This document shows positions 1-13,244 of a stretch of DNA of 64,000 bases, piece after piece. The first letter of the stretch is position 1. Every line of letters begins with the position of its first letter. A program made the translations under genes and the position numbers. Under the pieces are notes generated by a model, which saw nothing but the letters and a program-made list of their open reading frames with translations, did no database searches and was not told where the DNA came from. The DNA is from Catonia carolina (lineage: Eukaryota > Arthropoda > Insecta > Hemiptera > Achilidae), in contig JAQMRL010000022.1 of assembly GCA_035578175.1 (NCBI GenBank), positions 2,418,001 to 2,482,000 of the forward strand, read 5' to 3'.

Positions 1-217
1 TAGCTGTGCAACTTTTAAGATGCTCTAAGATGCGAACTTTATCCTTCATAACTGTTGCAATAGTAGACCGGTTAGTTTCATATACGCGAGCAACATCCGC
101 CATCTTCTCTCCACGATCAACACGCTTAATTATATCAAGTTTGTTCTCCATTGTGATTGTCCTCCTTTTCTTTTCTCCGCACTTGACATTCTCACCACTT
201 TTACGTTTTCCAGCCAT
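1..217 (-). CDS. Tigger/pogo transposase, N-terminal part (runs off window)
   Basis: Reading on the minus strand from the ATG at 217-215, 72 codons stay open to the window edge. The protein starts MAGKRKSGE, has a basic stretch GEKKRRTITMENKLDIIKR, then MADVARVYETNRSTI. This is the layout of the CENP-B-type helix-turn-helix at the N terminus of Tigger/pogo transposases: a lysine-rich leader, then KLDII(K), then a second helix around YETNRSTI. The DDE catalytic domain would lie left of the window, so intactness cannot be judged. It sits inside an element whose right terminus is at 487. It is a transposon gene, not a host gene. Confidence 0.8.
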   Translation of the reverse strand, partial: MAGKRKSGENVKCGEKKRRTITMENKLDIIKRVDRGEKMADVARVYETNRSTIATVMKDKVRILEHLKSCTA

Positions 218-487
218 ATTAAATTAGCGAAAAAACTTCACAACACAAAAACAGAACTAATTTTTAAATGAAAAAAAATGATAGGCTATAAGAACGCACA
301 CGACACATACACTATGAAAGTACTAGCTCAACAGACATAACAACCAGCTCGAACATCAGCCTCCCCCAACATCACACTTTACGGGTTCAATGCCCTTCCG
401 TTCCACAAGGCCGCACTACATAGGCCTATTCGTTTCGTCTAGAGCTTTGTTCGTATCTTCGAAAGTTCGTAAGTCGAGGACTTACTG
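1..487 (-). mobile_element. Tigger/pogo DNA transposon, right part
   Basis: The element end reads inward from 487 as CAGTAAGTCCTCGACTTACG followed by AACTTTCGAAGATACGAAC. This resembles the familiar Tigger terminal repeat with CTCGACTTACGAAC. It is followed outside by TA (488-489), the expected target duplication. It contains the transposase N terminus at 1-217 in the orientation expected for a gene starting near this end. The other end is outside the window. Confidence 0.8.
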
Positions 488-640
488 TACTAAATTTTTC
501 AGTCCATGTGCCTGTTTCTATCTTTACAACAGAACAAAATAGACCAGTGTTTCTTACATTCAAACGTTTTTCTCGAATTCCTCAGCCAGAACAGAGATTC
601 TTTTGTAATCAGATCCTCTTAAACCTTCCACTCTACCTTA

Positions 641-1291
641 AGCTATGTCCAGACATGTAACATTGTATCATAACAGAACACCATCACATAACATATTTAG
701 ATAACTCGTGTAACACCGTAATGTTGGAGGAGGATATCAGAGCATTCTGTCGCTTGTCAGTTTCTAGCGGTGCATCAAAGAAAGATGTTACGCACGCTCT
801 GTTTATGTCTGGATTGGACTGTGTAACAAGTTGCCAGTATGCAAAATGGATTCGAGTGAAGAAATAACTTTTGCAGTTTATTGAGTTGTAATTTTGTGGG
901 ATCCAAAACATCTCCAGTATTACAATAAAATTTAAAAAAACCGAACTGGCTGTAAACTTTAAAAGTAACTGGTTATCACTATCCATTCTTCTGTTATACA
1001 ACTGCATATGCCATCATCATCTTTGATATTTATTTTTTCTCTAAATAAATAGTCCATGACTATATAGGCTACTGCAGCAACGTCTATAATAATTCTCTCT
1101 CCTGCAAACTACACAAAAACAAGATGCCTGTACAGATTCTCAACAAGAAGTGATGGATGGAACGGCAGAGTGTCACAAACATTTGTTACGCATCCCTGTC
1201 CTGTTGCGATGTTACGCTGAGATGTCCTGTTACAATATTCAGTCATGAGATGGTATTGTTACGATGCGATATTACATATCTGGACGCAGCT
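641..1291. mobile_element. PIF/Harbinger-like MITE
   Basis: The ends are imperfect inverted repeats of about 50 bp: AGCTATGTCCAGACATGTAA at 641 and, reverse-complemented from 1291, AGCTGCGTCCAGATATGTAA. They are flanked by TTA on both sides (638-640 and 1292-1294), the 3-bp duplication typical of PIF/Harbinger. The 651-bp body holds a short plus-strand open frame near 720-866 that I do not recognise and no transposase. A second element with a near-identical terminus lies at 49032-49529. Confidence 0.7.
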
Positions 1292-1513
1292 TTAGGGGAT
1301 TAGTAACAGTAAATCATACCTGTTTGGATATCTCTTTATTTGTCTAAGCCAACAATATTGGTGTATTTATTTGACCTTTACAACGTTACCTTGGTAGTGA
1401 ATAAATCTCTCCAAGAATACTGTGGATCTATGTCATTATTTCTTTGGGGGTTGAAAATTATTATTGATTCATTAAGCCTACTTGATGATTAATTTATTTT
1501 AATTTTTTTATAG

Positions 1514-1842
1514 GTACTTCATCAACGTCAAAAGCAATTATTGAAAGAGTAAGTGAACAGACTAGTGTTGAAACAACTGTCTCGGAACCAGATCCTATAG
1601 CAGCAAAGAAACAAAAAGTGAAACAAAGTCTAATGAAAAGGGCAAGAAGTGTTGCTATATTTTCATTAAAGCTGAAAGAACGTCGTGCTAAGGAAGCAAT
1701 CGAAAGTAAACCTAAAGAAAGACCTTCACCGATGCGTCCTCAGATGCCAGATCTTCATGTAGGTGGTGAACTGTCATGCATACCTATTGAAAAATTAATA
1801 TCAGTTGAGGATGTTGGAAAACAATTAAGGAAAAGTGATTAA
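1514..1842 (+). CDS. Terminal coding exon of an unrecognised basic protein
   Basis: A T-rich acceptor (ATTTTTTTATAG) ends at 1513. The exon enters with two bases completing a codon and stays open for 108 codons to TAA at 1840-1842. The encoded C terminus is hydrophilic, with Lys/Arg-rich segments: KKQKVKQSLMKRARSV, SLKLKERRAKEAIE, a proline patch PKERPSPMRPQMPDLHVGG and a tail IPIEKLISVEDV. RARSVAIF looks like a possible basophilic kinase site (inference). No domain is recognised, and the upstream exons were not identified, so the protein cannot be named. An AATAAA follows 35 bp after the stop, which supports a genuine 3'-terminal exon. Confidence 0.6.
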
Positions 1843-1876
1843 AACTTTTAATATTTTCAAGTATTTATTTAAAAGA

Positions 1877-1882
1877 AATAAA
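1877..1882 (+). terminator. Poly(A) signal of the 1514-1842 gene
   Basis: AATAAA lies 35 bp after the stop codon, the usual distance for a short insect 3' UTR. Confidence 0.5.
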
Positions 1883-2479
1883 AACTAGTCCATATAGGTG
1901 CCTCAACAGGTAAAGTGTGCTTTTTGTCAAAATCTTTTAAATCTGAAATACCAATTAAGGTAGTAGTCATAGAGTTGCCTATTGGCACTGCTTCCAAATT
2001 GAATAAATAAAAAATACATACACACACACACAGACTTAGACACATGTATACATAACAAACAAACACACTTATCATGTGCACCTGTTGTAATATAAGTACC
2101 AAATGTATATGACTAATTTTAAATTAGTGCTTTCTAGGGAGAAAGCACAAAACATTATTTAGATCTAAAGAACAAAAGCAACTCTTTAAAAATGAATTAA
2201 TAACATAAGAAAAAAAACTCCAAATTAACTTTTTAACTAATACTATAACATTACTTCCATCCTTCTGTATTTTTATATTAATATTGTTAATAAATATAAG
2301 GAAAAGTATTTTTTAAAGTTTTATCCCATTTTAACATTCTAAGAAATCCATTTGCTGTTTTTCCAAATTTTTAATTCTTGTTATTGTTGATGATATGTTT
2401 ACTTAACCCTTTCATAAAAATCCTGATGCAGCTTTAATTAGTTATAAACATAATAACTTATTTTTTGTAAAGTTGCTTA

Positions 2480-2615
2480 CCTGTAAGACTTGACTTGTGT
2501 GTAAGTAGTATGAGGTGATTCAAAGATGGAAAATGCCAAACCTGATTGGGAATTGAACCTGGGACCCCTGGCGTAGAAGTCAGTTGCGCTGACCGCTACA
2601 CCAACAGACTGGCCA
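2480..2615 (-). mobile_element. tRNA-derived SINE
   Basis: On the minus strand a tRNA-like head reads TTGGTGTAGCGGTCAGCGC (box A-like), then a B box GGTTCAATTCCC, with a body running down to about 2480. The same head occurs at 11228, 61305 and 63536, so this is a dispersed family and not a functional tRNA gene. Confidence 0.65.
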
Positions 2616-3625
2616 AATTATTCGAGTATTTAAAAACTGGTAATAAATATTTTGATACTGGTTTTTGAATATGTGTAGTAAAGGTAGTGAAAATTTCGGG
2701 TTAGATAGATTATGAATCTCAAAAATTTGTCATGTCTGTAAAGGAAATGTGAAAATTGCAGACACATTAGAAACCTCCACCAATGGTAGGCTAGTTATAT
2801 TAAATGTGGTGAATTACTTCTGAACACTAGTGTTTTTGTATTTCATACATTATGGCATAAATGAGATTTTGGGTAAGGAATTTGCATCACGAGAAACTCA
2901 TTTTTATTTTACTTCATAAAATATAATTACTTTTTAAAAGTAAAAACATGGATGCTCTAGCAAGCAATATATACTTAGTTTGTTAGGCAAATGCATTTTA
3001 TACTGAGTTATGGTAAAAGGGGAGCAATTGTCTATTGTATTACGAAGTGGATCTAGCTCAAAAAACTTGAGTAATATAGACCTTAATTGCAATTAGAGGT
3101 TAACCTTCTGGTGTCAGCATTCTTTATATAACACTAGTATCCATGTATTGTATTTTTAAAGTAAATGCCTTAGGTGCTCGTGTTTGTCTTTTGTGCATCT
3201 TGTTTGGGCTCATTGGACCAGTTTACTTGTTTGGCCATGATACAAGATATGAGCGTACGTAATTTCACTGTACATTATTTTTTAAAGTATCTTGAATGAT
3301 CAAGGCTTAGGTAATTGTAGTCCTACTGTAGAATGATTTACTGGTTTTTTTTGTATGGTCTGATTATGAATTGGAATGCCTAAGATATATAAATGTATTC
3401 ATTTCAATTTAGCATTGAATATTAATTTTCATTTGGTAAATAAACCTGAATGATGAAAGGGTTAGGTTTCTTAATTTTTATCTTTGTAATACACAGTGTC
3501 TACTTTTAAAAAATTAGGATAAAAATAAATTATCAGTTGTAATTGTCTTTGGTTTGAATTTGTGAATCTATATTTTTTGACATGGAAGTTGGTAAAGTTT
3601 CAATTTCAAAGGCTTAATTTACACT

Positions 3626-4080
3626 TTGAGGAAACCACTGGACGTTAAAGAGCAGAAGAAGACTGATTTACAGTTTTGTCACACCTTATTTCTGCCAGTT
3701 TTAATATGTGCTTCAGACTGTTGGATTCTTATTGCTCAGCTAATGTCAAGAATAGAAGTTGCAGAGATGAGACTTTATAAACCTTTAGCAAGATATCAAA
3801 TACTGGACTGTAAAAGAAACGAAGATATTAGGCATGAACTTTATGTGCTAGGGGTGATAACAACTATTCAAAAATACAGGTAAGAGTTGTTTAGCCATTT
3901 GTTGAGGGTAATTATCCCAAAACAGGTGTTTACTTATAAGTAAACCGAACAACGTCATATTGGATGACCTCAGAAGAGATAGGCACCATGATTTCTTTAA
4001 GAAATAGCTCATCACTGTATTTGAAGTTGGGACAGAGCAGGAGGTGTAATCCATATTGTTTATGATGATGAGTTTTCAAT
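3626..4080 (+). pseudogene. LINE reverse-transcriptase C-terminal remnant
   Basis: Residues LPVLICASDCWILIAQLMSR and KRNEDIRHELYV match the part of insect non-LTR polyproteins that follows the RT palm (consensus-like PVLLYGSECWTL and KRNEDIR). After a stop at 3881 the similarity continues in broken frames (IPKQVFTYK, then EIAHHCI) to about 4060. It is a decayed 3' fragment with no RT catalytic motif. Confidence 0.65.
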
Positions 4081-4089
4081 TTAAGAAAA

Positions 4090-6740
4090 TATTTTTTTCA
4101 TTGAATCTAATATAGATGGTTCCAAGTGTAAAATTTTCATACTTAAAATGTGTATTATAAATATTTAACTGCAGTATTTTTCAGTAAAGCTTATTATCCA
4201 AATTTCTACCAAAATTAATGAAAAATAAATTACTGTAAGTTTTAAGCTGTTTAGGTTTTACAGCTACATTAAAAGTATTTCTTCATCATATTTAGACTTC
4301 CTAGCCTCCCTTCCTAATTCAAACTTAATAATTTGTCATCTCTGAAGCTGAGATCATCCAAAACTGTTAAGTTTGATTGGCTTGTTTAAGTGCTTGATTT
4401 TCAGGCATCTGCAACAAAAAATTACATTACTCTTGCCCATATTTCTGAATAGTTGATATCACTCTTGGTACAATAAAACCATGCCCAATCTTATGATTAC
4501 TTTATTTCTTTTATGGTATAACAATTGATACCCTGCTAAAGGTCTTAGCAATTTCACCCCAGCAGCCTTTGTTCTTGAAGTCTTCTGAGCAGTCAGGGTT
4601 CACCATTCTGAACTGCACTTTAAAATGGGAAGAACTAAGGTGTGATAAAGCTATAAAATGGTCTCCTTCCACACTCGACCAACCAAGGTTTTCCTCAGTG
4701 TGTATAAACCTTTGAAACTTTTCCAATTTAACAACTCTGTTTAAATTTAAAAATAGTTTGGAACCAAAGACTTGGGTTGCCTAGCTACATGTTGATTGAT
4801 ACTTCTTGAGCAGTGTTTTGGAGAGGTAAAATAAATCACCAGGTTTTTCAGTGTTATATGTAAAATAATTATTTTTTGTTTAATTTTGAGTGTGTGCATT
4901 AACATTTTTGAACAAATCTGTCAAAATATATCTGGATTGATAACTGTATTTTTCTTTTCTTGCTATTTTTTCTTTTTTTGCCACAATAACAATTTGTATC
5001 AAGATATTTAAAATGTTTATGAGGATCTTCCTCAATAGACACATACTTTTATTAAAAAAATTAAATAAAATAGAAAAACATTCTTACTGTGATTATTTGT
5101 TTGATCTCTTATTGTTATATTTTATTATTAGTTTAACAAATTACTGTTTTTGCTATTATTATTATTATCATTATTATTAGTGTGTTGTTATATTAAACTT
5201 TTATGTATATTATATAAATTATTAAAATAATATTGTTAAAATTGTTCTAAATGAATACACTGTATTCTTGATTGCTTGCAAATTGAATTGTAAGAGTAAA
5301 ATCAATTTTTTTTTGTTACCAGATTTGGTACAAATTCTTTAGGTAATTACTAATGATTTGTTGTAATTATCAGAAGATCAATTTTGAGCAATACTTAAGT
5401 TATATTATATAGTAAACAGGTTTACTTTACGGATGAATAGAAGACTTTCGAACGAACCAGTATAGTTGTTCTTTAAAATTTATGTTGTTACATCAACAGT
5501 TTGGGCACTAGTACAGTAATCCTGTGCCATTTGAGATTTTGGTTATTTGCAGATGCTTTTACAAACGTACTTGCCGCAATACTCACTGAGGCTAAGTAAA
5601 TATAATAATTTTGCTTAAAATGTATGTGTAAAATGTGTAATGTTATTAAAAGATATTTTTTAAATATCATTCGAACAGAATACTATTTGAATCGGTCATT
5701 TCAGAAAGCCCATAAGTCAAAAAACCTAACTTTTAGAAAAATTAAAAACTTGTTATTTATAATGTTTCAATTAAAAAAAAAATTAAACAATATAAATTTT
5801 TCAGAGGTTGTCCTCTTAAATATAAAATACAGTATACTTCTGTCTTTTTAAAGACAAACCACTTGTTGAAAAAAATTGAAAATTTAGACTTAAGGTGTTC
5901 CTGAAATAAATTGGATTAAAATGTTAAATTAAGTTTTTTTTGTAAAATACATTGTTAGACCAGGTGAAAATTGAGCTGTACAATAGTTGTCATTTGTTTA
6001 TTTCAGTAGTTTACATTAACTTAAAATAGCTTTCTGCAATAATGAAAATTGAAAGTCTTAACTTTAAGAAAGAAAAATGTTGATTTTCAGGACTATTCAC
6101 GTTCTTCATTGTTGTCACAAACAGTAGTTCTACACCTTAAAAATATTTTTGTTTAGAATCTTTGTTTGGCCTCTTCCACTAGAAAGTAGAGGTTAAGCTT
6201 CAAAAGAACATCCACGTTCACTTTTTAATTAGAAGGAAACACTTTATGTTCTGAAGGATAAGCTATTTCTTAGTGTTATATATTACTTCTGGAAAGCCAG
6301 ACTTATGTGATTTTTGTAGGGATGGTGTGTTTACATTCAGTTAGCTTTAAAATGCACTAAAGAATAAAATGTAAAATTTTGACTTACGGGTTTTCTAAAA
6401 TGACTGATCATTTTCAAAACATATAACTGTGCTCAAAAATTTTAAAAGCTATGAGCGCCACCCACTCACCCTTTGTGGATGGAGTTTGACTCGTACACAT
6501 TGAGGTCAGTGGTATATCTTGGTATAACTTTGTAAGGGTTGCGGTTGTCTTTACAATATAAATATTGAGGTGTGTAGGTATGGAGCATTGCGCGTTAGTC
6601 CAATGTTTTTATATTGTGTTATTTCTTCAATTGATTTGCCTCTTGCTTTAGGCAAGAGTAGTTTGTTTTCTTGATTCAAGGTGTGTAAAAAAAGTTTATT
6701 TAATTTTTCAAGTCATCTCTACTTTTTCAAGCTGCAAACT
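4090..6740. other. AT-rich spacer without recognised genes
   Basis: The only open frames are short chance ones in runs of A/T. No domain, terminal repeat or SINE head was seen. The stretch near 6440-6600 is less AT-rich but was not identified. Confidence 0.5.
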
Positions 6741-6744
6741 GTTC

Positions 6745-7200
6745 TCATGTATTGAAAAGAAAAGGCTATACAAGTCATGCCTTTAATCTAAAAATTAAAC
6801 TTCTTGATTGGCTTAAGAGTGACGAAAGTGAAACTTTGGTGGCAAGGGGTTTTTAGAGTAAATTATTGAGTTGATGATTTACTGCATTAAAAAAAAAGAA
6901 AATTTCCAGAGAAGTTTTGAACGATGCACTTTCCAGTCAGCAAAAGTTACATCTCTGTGTCGCAATTATACCATTTGAGAAAATGGAGAAAACTTTGAAT
7001 ATTTGGATTGAGAATTTATTTCATTTTTGGAGATACCACTCACAAAAGGATGTCTCTTGGGTCTGCTTTAAGTTTTTTGTATTTGATGACCACAACCTTC
7101 TATTCCTATTTAATTTTGGTTTTTTATTCAAAGTAAGTTCGTGGAAAATAGCAGGGATTACTGTAGTTGATTTTTCACATTGTATTATGACGTAAAAATT
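6745..7200 (+). pseudogene. Decayed Tigger-type transposase fragment
   Basis: Fragments in more than one frame read NLKIKLLDWLKSDESETLVA, then DALSSQQ, then EKMEKTLNIWIENL. These correspond to the N-terminal HTH (KLEII..GES), the linker and the second HTH (MEKAL..WIED) of Tigger/CENP-B-like transposases, in the right order. Stops and shifts separate them, so the copy is dead. Termini were not found. Confidence 0.55.
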
Positions 7201-8512
7201 TTTTGATCATTATAAGGAGTCAAACCTAAAAACTTTAGCATTACAGTTGGGTCTTTTGCTTATGAGCCCCTGGAGAATTGCAGGTTATCTGGAGTACAGT
7301 TGTTAGAAATATGTGGATCAATTTTGTTTTAAAAATATGGAACCATTTTACTAATCAGATGCTTACGCAATTTCTATGTGCTTTATATTCATATTATAAC
7401 AGTATCTGTTAATTATTTTTAAAATATGTAACTGTTTGCATTGGATATATTTGTGATATTATGAACAGTTATATGTAACTATTTTATTAGAATTGGCTTA
7501 TAAAATTTAGAATAAGTATTACTTTTGTTTCATAACATTCCTGTTTGTCATTATTTCAATTGCGGTAGTAAACTTAAATAAGAATGTTTTCTAAATATTA
7601 TTCAATTTAAATGTTATTCATTATCTTAATAACTTAATGGTTTCTACAAGTATGTTGAGAAATTGTAATGATTGTTATGAATGAGATTTTATGAATTTTC
7701 ATATTAAATATACTGTCAACATAAGAATTACTGAAGGGAAATTTCTGTATTTGTATTGAATTTTAGGATTAATATTACTAATTTAACACTTAAAACTCTG
7801 TATAATTATTGCATGAAACATATCAGACCATTAACTTCTAGGTCTTGTTATCACAAAAAAATTGTGCATTTACAGTCAATTTTGTGTAAAAACAGTATAA
7901 TGAAAATGATTTGTCTATTAAGTGTTGTTAATAATGGTTGCGATATATTTGTAATGAAATTTCTTTTATAAATTATTATTATCATTAATCTTGTATTTAT
8001 AATATTCATGTATAATAACAGGTTTTTAAACATTTGTATTGAAATTAAATGTATTCGCTAAGCCATCCACTTATTAAATAATTAATTAAATCTTTTACTG
8101 TAATGTAGAAGTTTAAAAAAAGTTAATATTTTAAGGTAAAATACAATGTAGCTTGATTATGAATGTGCTACATTGAGAATCTACATTCGAGTATTTAACA
8201 AATTATTTGCAATGTGTGTTTAAAATGTATACTCAGGAAAAATTACAGTATGTTTTATAGAATATTGTTCCTTAATATTGTTTGTACAATTCTGTAATAC
8301 CATTAAGTGATAAAAAAAAGTTGAAAAGCTTTTCTTTTTTTTTGGCCACAGTAACTCACATTTAACTTGAGTTACAGTGTTTAAAATTCAAAATTGGGTA
8401 AAACTACTTAAAGTGTACAGTATATGCCTATCTCTCTTTGTACATTCCTTCATTACATGATTTAATGAATATTATTTTATTTTATTTCACCTTATTAAGA
8501 AATGATGTAACT

Positions 8513-8735
8513 CAACGGTTCTCAAACTTTGTAGACCCGCGGCTCTCTTGATCTACCAATAATTTTCGATAGCGCCCGTATGAACCAACCATTATATGGT
8601 ACAAATTGTGAATTGTCATCACATTCATTAAGCGGGTAACCATTTCCAGAGAAGGAGATAAGATGGTAAAATGTAGAAGGAAATGTTTGCGTATGTTGAG
8701 GCACGGTACCGCGGCGCACACTTTGAAAACTGCTG
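8513..8735. mobile_element. hAT-like MITE
   Basis: The ends read CAACGGTTCTCAAACTTTG and, reverse-complemented, CAGCAGTTTTCAAAGTGTG. These are typical of hAT elements (CAGNGGTTCTCAAACT). The interior is GC-richer than its surroundings, with CCGCGG motifs near both ends. The flanking octamers ATGTAACT and GTATAAAT agree at 5 of 8 positions, consistent with an old 8-bp duplication. Confidence 0.6.
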
Positions 8736-8859
8736 GTATAAATTAATACAGTACAAATAGCAAAATTTAAATTGAATGATTGTTTTTTTTAAATTAATAA
8801 TTATGATACATTATAGTGTATATAGATTACATTGAAGTATGGTTTCATAGAAGAATGGT

Positions 8860-9165
8860 TTTTGTGCTATGGACAACACGAAGAATGAAGGAGGACGTGT
8901 TACTAAGTTTTCATGCAATGAGGGAGCTTTTTAATATTGTTTAGTGTAACAATTTTGTGTACTGGGACATGTTTTTTGAGGTTATCATTATAAATTGCTA
9001 CAGCTAGTATTGATGTTCGTCTTGATATTAGTAGGCAACAAATATCCTGGTGGAGGAGTATAAGAATTGAACTGGGAAGGGGAACACTAAGAGTTGGGAA
9101 AGTACGCTGTGGTGGTAGCCATGTTAGGGGGACGGGACATGATGCATGGAGAAGAAGATGATTGT
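8860..9165 (+). pseudogene. Possible LINE 3' remnant
   Basis: Peptides TRRMKEDVLLSF and QQISWWRSIRIEL resemble the C-terminal tail (TSWWRSIE.EL) of some insect non-LTR polyproteins. The context is too degraded for a firm call. Confidence 0.3.
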
Positions 9166-9169
9166 GTGA

Positions 9170-11220
9170 TTTATCACATTTTTCTTTGTTTTTAAATTTT
9201 TTTATTTTTTTTTTGTATCAACATCATTTAAAGAAATTCTAAATTTATTATATTGTGTAAGATTTTTAAGTGGAAATTTTAGTTTATTCTCTAATAATTT
9301 ATTCGGTAGTAAGGACTGTGTAAATGATAACATTCCAAACTTTATTATATTCATAAAATTTAAGATGAACTAATTGAATTTAAAATCTAAAATGTATAAT
9401 ATTTTTGGTGTACAATTTGTTGATGTTGATCGAATCTTCATGAAAATTTCAGTTATATTCATGTCCATTTAGGTCTGGACCTTGATTTAATGGAAAAATT
9501 AAATTTCGGGATAATTAAATTGAGACTGTAGTAAGACTGAACCTTAGTGAAATTTTTCTTTTTTGGGTGACAACAAAACTTTTTTTATTTTATGGTCGTG
9601 ATCAAGATTTGAAAGATAAACTCAAATATTCATATAAACTATATTATGTATTTTTGTCCCGATAGTAGTTGCTAACTAAAACAGTTTCAATATGCCAATC
9701 AGGAAACCTAAAATTTCCTAATTAAAACAAAATTGTATTATCTAATATAGATTATTTACTTTAAATATCCATGTACATTCAAATTTCTGTGGGGAGTTTA
9801 ATTTTAAGAAATTTAATTAATTTTTGTATGATGTACTTCTTTCACAATTAAGTCTTAAAATGCATCATGCAGCTTGTAATCCATCTTTATTAAAATATAT
9901 ATTGTTATTTTACTAACCTTGATTTTCCTTAATGTTTTTTTTTTTTAATCTTGTCGATTTAACTTTAAGTAACAAGTTTTGGTGTATTGTTTTTCCACCT
10001 TTTATACACATTTTTTTACACTGAAATTTATCAGTTTGTTAAAAGTTTCAGAAGCTCTTTAGTCATTTGCTCAAAACTGTTTTACACAAGTGACTAAAAA
10101 GACAAAGTTTAAAAATACTTAAAAAATTAATTAGATTTTATTTTTAAAAAATGGGTGACTTTAATTATGGCGGATTCATTGAAACATATATAAGTTAAAA
10201 ATAAATAAGAATGAATTTTGAATTAAAACAGCATTAAGGAAAATAGAGTTGGTAAAAAATAATAGTATATTGTCACTTATTGTATGTTGTTAAAAAAGAA
10301 GTAACAATTTTTGTTGTCTTTTTTAAAATTATTCTTCATAATTGTTACATTTTTCTGAGGTTGTAACTCTGCTGTTTTTGATGATGAAACATATCTAATA
10401 AATGAGAGAGAATCTTGTTTTTAGGGAATGAGATTGTATGATGCTCTGAAATAACTTGTTCTTTACAATAATTGCTTGACAGATTTTTAACATTACACAT
10501 CTTAAATACATAGTATTTTTATATAAAAATTTGACTTCAATGTAAATTTTCTAAAACTTCAAAAATTGATAGAAAATCTACCTCAACAAACTATTACTGA
10601 GAATTTAAAAGTAATTTTAACATTTTGTATTGGTAATATATGTCACGTTTAATAGTCCTTCATATTTTTCATGTTTTAATTAATGGAAGTTGTGAGAAGT
10701 TACTATTGTAAATGAAAGTTGTTAATGCTCACTGGAATTTTGTACTGTGTATTGTAATTTTATTAACAAATACTGTGTAAGGTATAAAATTAATTACTAC
10801 AGTTTATAAGGAATGTGTACCAATGATTCATATTAAGGATTTACGTTTGTACTGAGAATTTCCTACATAAAGAGTTAAGTGGTTAGTTTTAGCATCATTC
10901 TTCTTTTTTAAAAATTATTAATTAAAGTGAAATAACGTATTTTATAAATAATACACCTGTAGTGGGTTTTATTCTTTAAGTTGAAGAAAAACTTATTAGT
11001 TTCGTCTCATTTATTTTTAAGAGATTACTATAAATTAAATTTTTAAAGATTACTAATCATATAGTTGTCAATTCTATAAATGAGGCGGATATTTTTTTAA
11101 ATAATAACAAATGGTACTGCAGTAAATCCGTAATAAAATTATTTGTCATAAGTGGTTGAACCGGTGGCAGGATGTTGAGGAAAGACAGATAAATGGAAGT
11201 GTGTAAAGAAAACTTGTTTT
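9170..11220. other. AT-rich spacer without recognised features
   Basis: No open frame with protein-like composition and no terminal repeats were seen. Confidence 0.5.
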
Positions 11221-11227
11221 ATTTCTC

Positions 11228-11400
11228 ATAACTGGCCCATTGGTGTAGTGTTTAGCAGAACTGGCTACTACCCCAGGGTCCTGGGTTTGATTCTCCGTCA
11301 GGTCAGGCATTTTCATCACTCATTTTCGTAAACATTCTTTACCATCTATATTAGCAGAAATCGCAAAACAGTCAGACTTAAAACAAAATTTACAAAAATT
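11228..11400 (+). mobile_element. tRNA-derived SINE
   Basis: The head reads CCATTGGTGTAGTGTTTAGC, with a B box GGGTTTGATTCTC. The tail, ATATTAGCAGAAATCGC followed by AAAACAGTCAGACTTAAAAC, is the reverse complement of the tail seen at 25316, 59525 and 61140. Head and tail together make this one of the most complete copies of the family. Confidence 0.7.
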
Positions 11401-13240
11401 TAATAAACACCGTAACAGAAAAATTACATTAAAATTTAAAAATGAAACAGTTCTGTTAATCATTTATGTTTAACAAAATAGTTAGTATTGGGCCGTTACG
11501 GATAAACTGGAATGACGGACAATCGGGATTTTACTGTTTTAAATTGAAAATTTGTTTATATTACCTTTTTTTTTTTGGTAAAGTTTTTACTGTTGGAATA
11601 GTTTGATAGCAGTAACTTTTATCATTGAGAAGCAAGGTATGTCTTCTGTCTGATAACACCATAACTTTGATTTGTTAAATTTTGGATGCCAAAACTATTT
11701 AATAGTCATTGTGGCAGTATTTGTAACATGTTTGAGCCATTACATTACCAGTAACTTTATGGGAGATACAAAAGATTCAAATGTTAAGAATATTTTTAAT
11801 ATGCTGATTAATTTCCGTCCCGCTGATGATGATTTTCTTTAAAACAAAAATGCAGGGATAAATTATGATGTAAAATATTCTCATTATTTCTTAAATATCC
11901 TTAAATATATTTATAATTATTATTGTTAAATTGTTTGTTCTTTTGATCTTATTTCATAAAATGATTGTAAGGATCCAGGATACCTTTATTAATTTAAAAT
12001 TGCATTAGTTTATTAGAATATTTACTATAAATATAGCTCAATTGCGTATCATGTAGCTGTACTACATTATGTAGAGATCATTTAGTGTAGGTTAGACTCA
12101 TTGAACTAGAGAATTTTAGCAATTTGAATCAGTACTAAAAGTTTTATCATACTAAGTTTTAGCTAACATAGTTCTAAAATCCTAAGATCACCAGAAGTCA
12201 TTTGAGATTTATATTTATGTTGAGTTCTCTTTGGATTGAACAACTAAAACAGTTGTACGAGCCTATTTTTAAAGATAAAATTTTCAAGCTTTATGTAAAA
12301 ATAACATCTTATTTTGAATGTCACTTTAAGGTGATATATGGATCGTGTATACATACATTAATGGACAAACATAGTTTTCTGTGAATAGATCAGTTTTGTT
12401 TTACTTTGTTGGCTTCTAATGTTATGAGATATATTGTTCTATTTAATTTGACAAAATTTTGTGTACAAGTGAAAAATCTGTGACAAATTCAGTATATAAC
12501 TCTTGCCTGTTTCTGATTTTTTAGTTATTCGCTTTCCCATCTCCATGTCATTGTAGAAGTGTCCTTATAAATGTTCTCAGTGAACTTGTATAAGGAACGG
12601 TGTGCTAAGATAATACAGCATGTGGTTAATTAATTACAATATTTAGTTGATTCCATCTCATTAGGTTGCTTGTAATATGACTACTTTACACAGACTCGTT
12701 CAACCATTTAATTGTGCAAGCCAAAAGTGAACATAGCAGTACTTTTCTGTAGAATAATCAACTGTAATAAAATTATTAATCAATGTATGTATGTCGTGTA
12801 TTGTTATAAGCTTACCTCTGCAAGGAGTATATGGAATGCCCATGCAGTGTACACAGGATAGCCGGATGAGGTTACTATACATGTCATTCTACTACAAATG
12901 AAAACATTATTTGTCAACATCATGGTGATCATAAACAAAATATCATTATCATAAACAATATCTTGGTAATGCACTGAATGCACCAGCTTGTGTGACATAT
13001 GGAGTGGGAGTTGTTACTAGATAGTACTAATTAGTACAATACAGTATTTATTCTGCATAAATGATTTCATTCAGCTAATACAACTGACTCAATGCAAAAT
13101 GGGTAGTAATTGCATTACACTGCGAAATGTAGAAGGCAGGTTCTTGCGTCATGTAAAGGTTTATTTATATAGGAAACGAGTCGACAGAAACATTGTTTAA
13201 TGTTTTGGTGTCGAGTAATTTATACTGACAACGTGGTCAG
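11400..13240. other. Spacer without recognised features
   Basis: AT-rich sequence with only short chance open frames. Confidence 0.45.
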
Positions 13241-13244
13241 CACT

